From Smittia aterrima (Eukaryota; Arthropoda; Insecta; Diptera; Chironomidae): DNA of 64,000 nt. Made by a program: the position numbers and the translations under genes. The first letter of the stretch is position 1, and the number at the start of each line of letters is the position of its first letter. Location: assembly GCA_033063855.1 (NCBI GenBank), contig CP093829.1, forward strand, positions 15,097,537 through 15,161,536, written 5' to 3'. The notes beneath the pieces are model-generated. The model ran no database searches. It saw only the letters and a list, made by a program, of their open reading frames with translations, and was not told the origin of the DNA. Positions 58,779 through 64,000 of the stretch are shown here, one piece after another.

Positions 58779-59392
58779 ATGGAATTTTTACTCTTGATAT
58801 TTTCAGTGAAATATTTAATTGGCAGTTCTCTTGCAGCCGTAAGTCTTCAACTAAATTAAAGCATTGAATAAATATTTATCTCTAGAATCAATTCTTATTG
58901 ACAAAATGGGAAAACTGCCACAACAATCTTTCGATTATGTTGAACATGGACTTAAGCAACACTGAAGGAGTCGCGAACAAAATGGTTTATTCAGGATCCA
59001 TTGAAATCACACGAGAAGTTCGTGGACCAGCAGAACTGTGGATTGAAGTGAATCGTTGTGATTTAGACATGAAAAATTGTCAGAGATCCCCAATTCAAAA
59101 GTTTGATGGAATCTGCAAGAAGTTAAGAGACAAGAAAGCTTTTTATTATGATTCTCTAATGAGCATTCATCCGCCTTTGCATTGTCCGTTCACTCCACAA
59201 AACTACACCGCAACGAATTCTACAATCGACTTGATGGGAATTTCTTTTCTGCCTTTAAGCGACTGCTTATGGATGACGACTTGTAAATTGTACGTTGGTG
59301 AACCAAAGAAACAAGAACTCGTCATGTGCACTGAATTGGAAATGAAAATTTTGCGAGTTAACAGTCGACGAAAAAAACCAAAGAGTGGATGA
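58779..59392 (+). CDS. Array gene L: divergent secreted six-cysteine lipid-binding-like protein
   Basis: Exons 58779-58838 and 58886-59392, 188 residues. Signal peptide of about 20 residues (MEFLLLIFSVKYLIGSSLAA). Mature start NQFLLTKWENCHNN: type 2-like up to the first Cys, but the CPG motif is CHN. Other cysteines are kept (CDLDMKNC, ICKKL, LHCPFTPQNY, MCTEL), plus an additional one in DCLWMTTCKLY, giving two extra cysteines that could form another disulfide. It shares features with both types, so it may be an older member. It is the last gene of the array and converges on the laminin-like gene, with 90 bp between stop codons. Confidence 0.8.
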
Positions 59393-59482
59393 AAATTTGA
59401 AATCAAAAATCTGCTGTAAAAGTATTTTTTATCATTAGAAATATATTTTATAGCAAAATATATTTTATAGCAGAAAATATTT

Positions 59483-61444
59483 CTATGGTTCAAGTCGAGT
59501 TCTCTTGAAACACTTTTTCTCCAATGATTCTGCATTTTCCTTGATGATTGCGACTTGAAACTCCAATTCTGCAATTTCCAGTTTGTATCGGTCGATTAAC
59601 TCGGTCTGTTCATGACGTTGAGCTCGAAGAATGTTCAAATTATGATTGATTCCGCTTTTCTCCAATTCTTCTTCAGCTTCAATTAATCGAGCCTCTGCAA
59701 GTGAAATGTTTGTTAAAAAAGTTATTTTTTTCAGTGACTCAATTTTTTTCTACCAAATTTGCTTAAAATTTCATTGTCGATGTTTTTCACCTTCCCCATT
59801 TCTTCCATTAAACCTTTAAATTTGTTCAAAGCATCGTCGACTTTTTCGTCGACGTCTTTTGCTTTAGACTTAGTTTTTTCGATTTTTATTTGCGTGGATT
59901 CAATCAATTTGTCATCTCCTGCTTCAATCTTCTCAAGATTATCGATCGCGTCAGACAATCTCATGGTTTCTTTTGCACTGTTGCTCGCTTCATCAGGTAA
60001 AGGCTCGAAATCAATCTCAAGCTGCGCAATCTTCTCCTTAATCTCGTCGCTTTCACTTAGAATCTTATCCATTTGTTTCTTTGCTGTTGAACATTTCGTT
60101 TTTGCATTTTCTGCTGCTTTCGTTTGATCGTTTAGATCATTTTCAAGTTTCTCAACAATATTCACGCTGTCTTGCATTTTCTTTACAATCGCAGGAATTT
60201 TTTCCATCGCACTACGAGCAATTTCCCTTGAACTTTCAACTTTCAGTACGAAATCTTCTAAGCTGTTATAAATATTACGAGCGGTATACACGATTTCGTC
60301 CTTTTCAGCGATAGCTTTCAATGCATTTTCATGAATATTTTCGATTACCTCAAGTTGCTGCGCAATTTTATCCTGCAACTCAAAAGCTCTCCCTTCAAGA
60401 ATCTCAACGGAGTCAATAACTTTCTCAAATTCCTCAATGAATTTCAAATTTTCCTCTGAAAATTCTTTCAGATTTTCGTGTGTCGTTTTTGAGTGATTGC
60501 CAAGATTCTCAATTTTCAATTTAAACTCTCTGAGTTTGTCGTTGATCTCAAATGCACTCACTTCATTCAAAAGTTCGAATGCGTCGTTGTAAACAGAGTT
60601 TGCTTCATTGAAAGCATTCTTAGCAACTTTCTTCATATTTTCAAACTCTTCTCCAATTTTTTCCAAGTCACCGAATTGCTTTAAGTTGTCATCAACGAAC
60701 TTTTCTGTCTCAATTGCTTTATCTGCATCTTTTGACGCTTGAACAAAACTTTTCATTGCGATGGACGTAAAATTCTTTGAATTTTCCAGACCATCTTCGT
60801 AATCCTTTAGAATCGTCTTCACTTCACCGAGAACGTCTTTTAATTCGTTAAAGTTTGCATTGAACTTTTCTGATCTGTCAAAAGCATTCTGAAGTGCTTC
60901 AGGTCCATCGTAAGATGTCATATTTTGCAATCTGTTGATATCTTCTTGAATTTCTCGAATGATTTCTTGAATATTTTCTTTGCTCGATTGAATTGACTTC
61001 ACATTTTTCTCAGAGTTCTCATTTTCGTTATCAATTTCCCTCGCCATATTTTCAATTTGTGTGACTTCATCGAACACGTTGTTGATCAACTCAATGATAC
61101 TTGTTTCTCCCCCATCAACTCCTGTGGCTATTTCGTCCAATAGTTTCTTTAACTTCCCGTCAACTCCATCGATTGCGATCTTAAACTTCCTGTCACCACC
61201 AAAATTTTGTTCGTTCAAATCATTCGCAATATTATCTAAAAGCTAAATTTTGGTTTCATAGCTCATGAGATTTTAATTGTTCAAAATTATGACTCACGTC
61301 GCTTGTCTCGTTGAATTTAATTTCCATGAGGTGAGTTAAGGTTTTAATTACTTCGTAGCATCCTTTGTCTCCACAATGCTCTCCTATCGCAAAAATTCCA
61401 CAAATAATCGAAGAAAAAACGAGAAAACTTTGAAAAACTTTCAT
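59483..61444 (-). CDS. Secreted laminin gamma coiled-coil-only protein ('headless' laminin gamma-like)
   Basis: Three exons, 61298-61444, 59754-61242 and 59483-59694, 615 residues with matching phases. Exon 1 gives a signal peptide (MKVFQSFLVFSSIICGIFA) followed at once by CGDKGCYEVIKTL. This is where a laminin gamma chain enters its coiled-coil arm; vertebrate gamma1 has a CxxC there followed by YxLV. Everything after is long amphipathic helix with gamma-chain landmarks: SAFEINDKL, SAMEKIPAIVKK (about residues 392-403) and a C-terminal CFKRTRLEP with one Cys (607) nine residues from the end, as in gamma1, where it bonds to the beta chain. There are no LN, LE or L4 domains. Gamma1's integrin-critical Glu is third from the end; here a Glu is second from the end. 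It could join laminin trimers as a short arm-less chain. Role and partners are unknown; other secreted coiled coils are the main alternative. Confidence 0.75.
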
Positions 61445-64000
61445 TTTCCAGAGCAAAATATTTTTTTTTATCAACAAATTTCGTTATCAATTAATAGATA
61501 AGACTTCTCTTCGTCAAATATTGTGACACCTGGCAGCGAAAAACATTCAAAAGTCATTTAGCAGTTGATGGGAAGCTCGACCAACTTTAAATTAGATTTA
61601 TACTCTTCGAAAAGAAGTTCGATTTGTCATGGAAAAACTTTTTCCTCTCTTCTCGATGAAGAAGAAAATCACAAAACGACAATTTGATTAAAGATGTCAT
61701 CGCCAAGTGTCACGCAAAATTCATTTTAATTTCATAATCGTATCGAGAAAAAAAATGTAAATAGAAAAAGAAATCTCAATCGTCAAGTCATCGTCGATCT
61801 TAAAATAATAAAATTTTCCATCATTCGAATCGATGAAAAGCGGAAAATTATTTCGAGTGTGAAGACGGAATTCAATAAAATGCGAATTTTCCTTGTAACC
61901 TTCTCAACTGCAATGAAGGAGAGGAAACAGATTGAAAAGCAATATGGCAGAGTTCTCCATTCGAAATGTGACGACGAGGGTGGAAGATTTTATGATTAAT
62001 TGAAATGACTTTTTATTATTCTCTCAATGGCGGCAAAGACGAATTAGTAATTTCAATTGATTTTTACGATTATTACGCTTGGCGACTATCGATTATTATG
62101 AGACTTAATAATAATCAAGGCGCTCGGTGATAAATCGTCGTCGATGGTTTGATTATTATGAGTTCTAGGAGGAAGTTCATCTGTTTTTGATGAGCCAGGA
62201 AAATTGATTTTTCACCCTCTTGCTGAACATAAAAATTGTGTCCATGTTCGAGACGACGCGGAACAGAATGTTCGGTGACAAATGGATAATTGTCGTCCTC
62301 GGAGCCATTGTCCAGACGAAGAATTTTTTCCTCGACTATCAAATAAACACTAGAGGTGGGGCGGTCGACTGAGTCATCAACACTTTTGACTGTCGGATCG
62401 AGGAAAAGAGAAAAAAAATCAAAATAAATTTCACTCGCATGAACGAACAACGTCCGAGCAGACACGGTGAGCATGTTTGCATAAATATTTTGTTTGAAAT
62501 GAAATCACCGTGAGTGGGCTTTTGATTTTTCAAAAGGTTTGTCTACGCTAGAATTTTATTTTTCGTCGCCTCTCATTCCCTTGTCGAGTTTATTCAAACA
62601 CAGAATGTTTTGTCAATTTGCAGAAATGTGATGTCCGTTGCTAAACAAAACGAGATCGACCTCTACAGCCCTTCAAGCATCGCATCGACGTCAAAGAAAC
62701 TTCATTTTGTGTTTGCTTGTTTTCTCGGAAATCAACGCACAGCAGTCGACAGACCTCAGGTCATTCGGAAAATCTCATTTAAAAGGCACTCGATCAGAAA
62801 GCATTCGTTCTTCAGTTCTCGCAGCTTTTCTGACATATGAGCAATGAGAGAAAATACAATTTTCCATCACGTATTATTGAGAAATGTTTCACAATTTCCT
62901 AGGTTCGGTCTCGAGAAAAGGGCGAGTAGAGCATGATTGAACATAAAATCAACATAAATACTCATTTTTATAAAGTTTCTCTGCTTTTGACACAATCGTT
63001 AAATCAAAACTCGCTTTGCCGGAGCGTGTGCAAACAGTTTTCTCTTCTGTCGGTTTACGAGACCCTCATGAAACTCATTGACATGGATGGATGGAAAATG
63101 TTTAAACAGTTTTTAGCCGAGATGAAGGAAATCTCGATTAAATTTCTTTATTGAAGTGAACTTTTCCTGCCGGTGGCTTGAGAAAATTGGATTTTATGTT
63201 TTTTATTGCTTGTCGACCCGTCTTACTCAACCCACACATGAATAGGTCGCACACATCTCAAGACAGTTGCCTTATCAATTTTCAATTGCTGGTAATAATT
63301 GAAAGACTTGCTTTATTATTGTTTGATTCGTGTAAATGCTTTCAGTAGCGGTGAAGGTGTCGTTCAAGTTAAAAGTCTCTAAAACCTTCGTATTTTGTTT
63401 TCTTTGCATCTTATCAGCATTTATCATTGATAATAGCAATTTGTGATTGCAATTGATTTTTATTTTTGCGTGAATCTAGACACTAATTGGACATAAGTGA
63501 TTGAGTGCGGTGATTTGAAGAGATTCCTTGATAAGAAATGAAGAAAAGTTAAGTTCAAGCTGTGCCGAAAGTGAAAACCGAAAGTGAAAAATATTCGTGA
63601 TCGTTGCTGACTCATCCTTTGTTAGAAGATAAGCTTAAGATATTGCGAGAGCTATCCCAAAAGGCTAACTCGGCTACAACACTGATTAAGTCTTATCTCC
63701 TTGTAAAGTGCTCGATTGGACAATTCGAAATACTTCGTTATCGAGTGTATTGTGATAAGAAATCAAACAAACGAACGGAAAAAATTGTGCAGTAGTTACA
63801 AGATTACCATCAAAAGCAAATGTTTAAGCAATTAATTCGTGAAATAGTGTTTTGATTAGTAATCACGTTGTAAATTTTGTGACGCGCAAATTTCCGACAG
63901 AAAGATTGGAGTGGCCACTCGAGAAAAACGCGGAATTTGTGTCGCAACGCTTATCGAAAAGCTCCAAACTTCACAAAATACAAAACAAAGCTAATGGTGA
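61445..64000. other. Flanking sequence without a supported gene
   Basis: Begins with the upstream region of the laminin-like gene; on its strand two GATA motifs lie close together near 61487-61505 (TTATCTATTAATTGATAA). A 119-codon minus-strand frame at 62115-62474 has a fairly protein-like composition but no signature or clear splice context. The last 700 bp could be a 5' UTR or first exon of a gene continuing past the window, but no start can be argued. Confidence 0.4.
62115..62474 (-). CDS. Doubtful 119-codon frame
   Basis: Reads from ATG 62472-62474 to a stop at 62115. It has a mixed acidic composition (LRLDNGSEDDNYPFV, SVPRRLEHGHNFYVQQ), unlike the low-complexity chance frames around it. 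No signal peptide, domain or paralogue is recognised, and there is no TATA/Inr pair upstream. It may be a real small gene, an exon of something larger, or chance. Confidence 0.2.
   Translation of the reverse strand: MLTVSARTLFVHASEIYFDFFSLFLDPTVKSVDDSVDRPTSSVYLIVEEKILRLDNGSEDDNYPFVTEHSVPRRLEHGHNFYVQQEGEKSIFLAHQKQMNFLLELIIIKPSTTIYHRAP

Larger units (their letters stand above)
48824..59392 (+). repeat. Tandem gene-family array (genes A-L)
   Basis: All members share one strand, a two-exon design with the intron immediately after the signal peptide (phase 0), and the same cysteine order. Start-to-start distances are 837 and 830 bp for D-E-F, then 708, 693, 704 and 725 bp through G-J. Homology includes 5' flanks, so whole units were duplicated, as by unequal crossing-over. 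Type 1 members (A, B, C, K) flank the type 2 block, and EndoG sits at the first boundary. Confidence 0.85.

Noticed and set aside
59759..60314. Plus-strand Ser/Phe-rich frames opposite the laminin-like gene
   Set aside because: They are mirror readings of a long coiled-coil coding exon rich in Glu/Lys codons, and have no gene features.
61256..61477. Longer N-terminus for the laminin-like protein from a non-ATG start at 61477
   Set aside because: The first ATG (61442-61444) starts a textbook signal peptide. The upstream codons are AT-rich leader and lack an ATG.

Overview
The window is nuclear DNA from an insect, most likely a fly (Diptera) and plausibly a lower, nematoceran one. The evidence is AT-rich sequence, short GT-AG introns of mostly 50-120 nt, and unmistakable insect genes: the olfactory/thermosensory co-receptor Ir25a, the ecdysteroid-pathway Rieske oxygenase neverland, the last exon of out at first (oaf), and a Hairy/E(spl) repressor. 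I rebuilt gene models by hand from splice signals, codon phase and family knowledge. Where a gene has several exons, exon coordinates are in its entry. The species cannot be fixed from the sequence alone.

Layout. 1-2147: 3' end of oaf (+), after intronic sequence. 2148-14111: gene-poor; one weak candidate for a small secreted peptide gene (8961-10467) with a TATA-like promoter. 14112-15775: three-exon Hairy/E(spl)-type bHLH-Orange repressor (-). 17380-18501: single-exon AK8-like protein (-) with a degenerate P-loop. 21984-23636: neverland, six exons (-). 23637-31981: mostly nothing, with a foldback/repeat island near 28.5-28.9 kb. 31982-36267: complete Ir25a in 13 coding exons (-), with an apparent alternative in-frame donor next to the pore. 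37123-37876: secreted Ala/Thr/Pro-repeat protein (+).

41010-48002 is a compact housekeeping block: SLC17-type transporter (+), Nsun4 rRNA methyltransferase (-), Gid8 of the CTLH ubiquitin ligase (+, sharing a 144-bp divergent promoter with Nsun4), and an unrecognised protein with PP1-docking-like motifs (-).

48824-59392 is a tandem array on the + strand of about eleven paralogous two-exon genes and gene remnants for small secreted six-cysteine proteins. They look like insect GM2-activator/MD-2-type lipid-binding (ML or CheB-like) proteins. An endonuclease G gene interrupts the array. One member is a pseudogene carrying a foldback MITE with an 8-bp target duplication, and another is broken by an insertion of about 130 bp.

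Facing the end of the array (-, 59483-61444) is the most unusual gene: a 615-residue secreted protein that looks like the coiled-coil arm of a laminin gamma chain alone, with its own signal peptide and no LN or LE domains. The array plus this 'headless laminin' is the best candidate for something undescribed. 61445-64000 holds no gene I can support.
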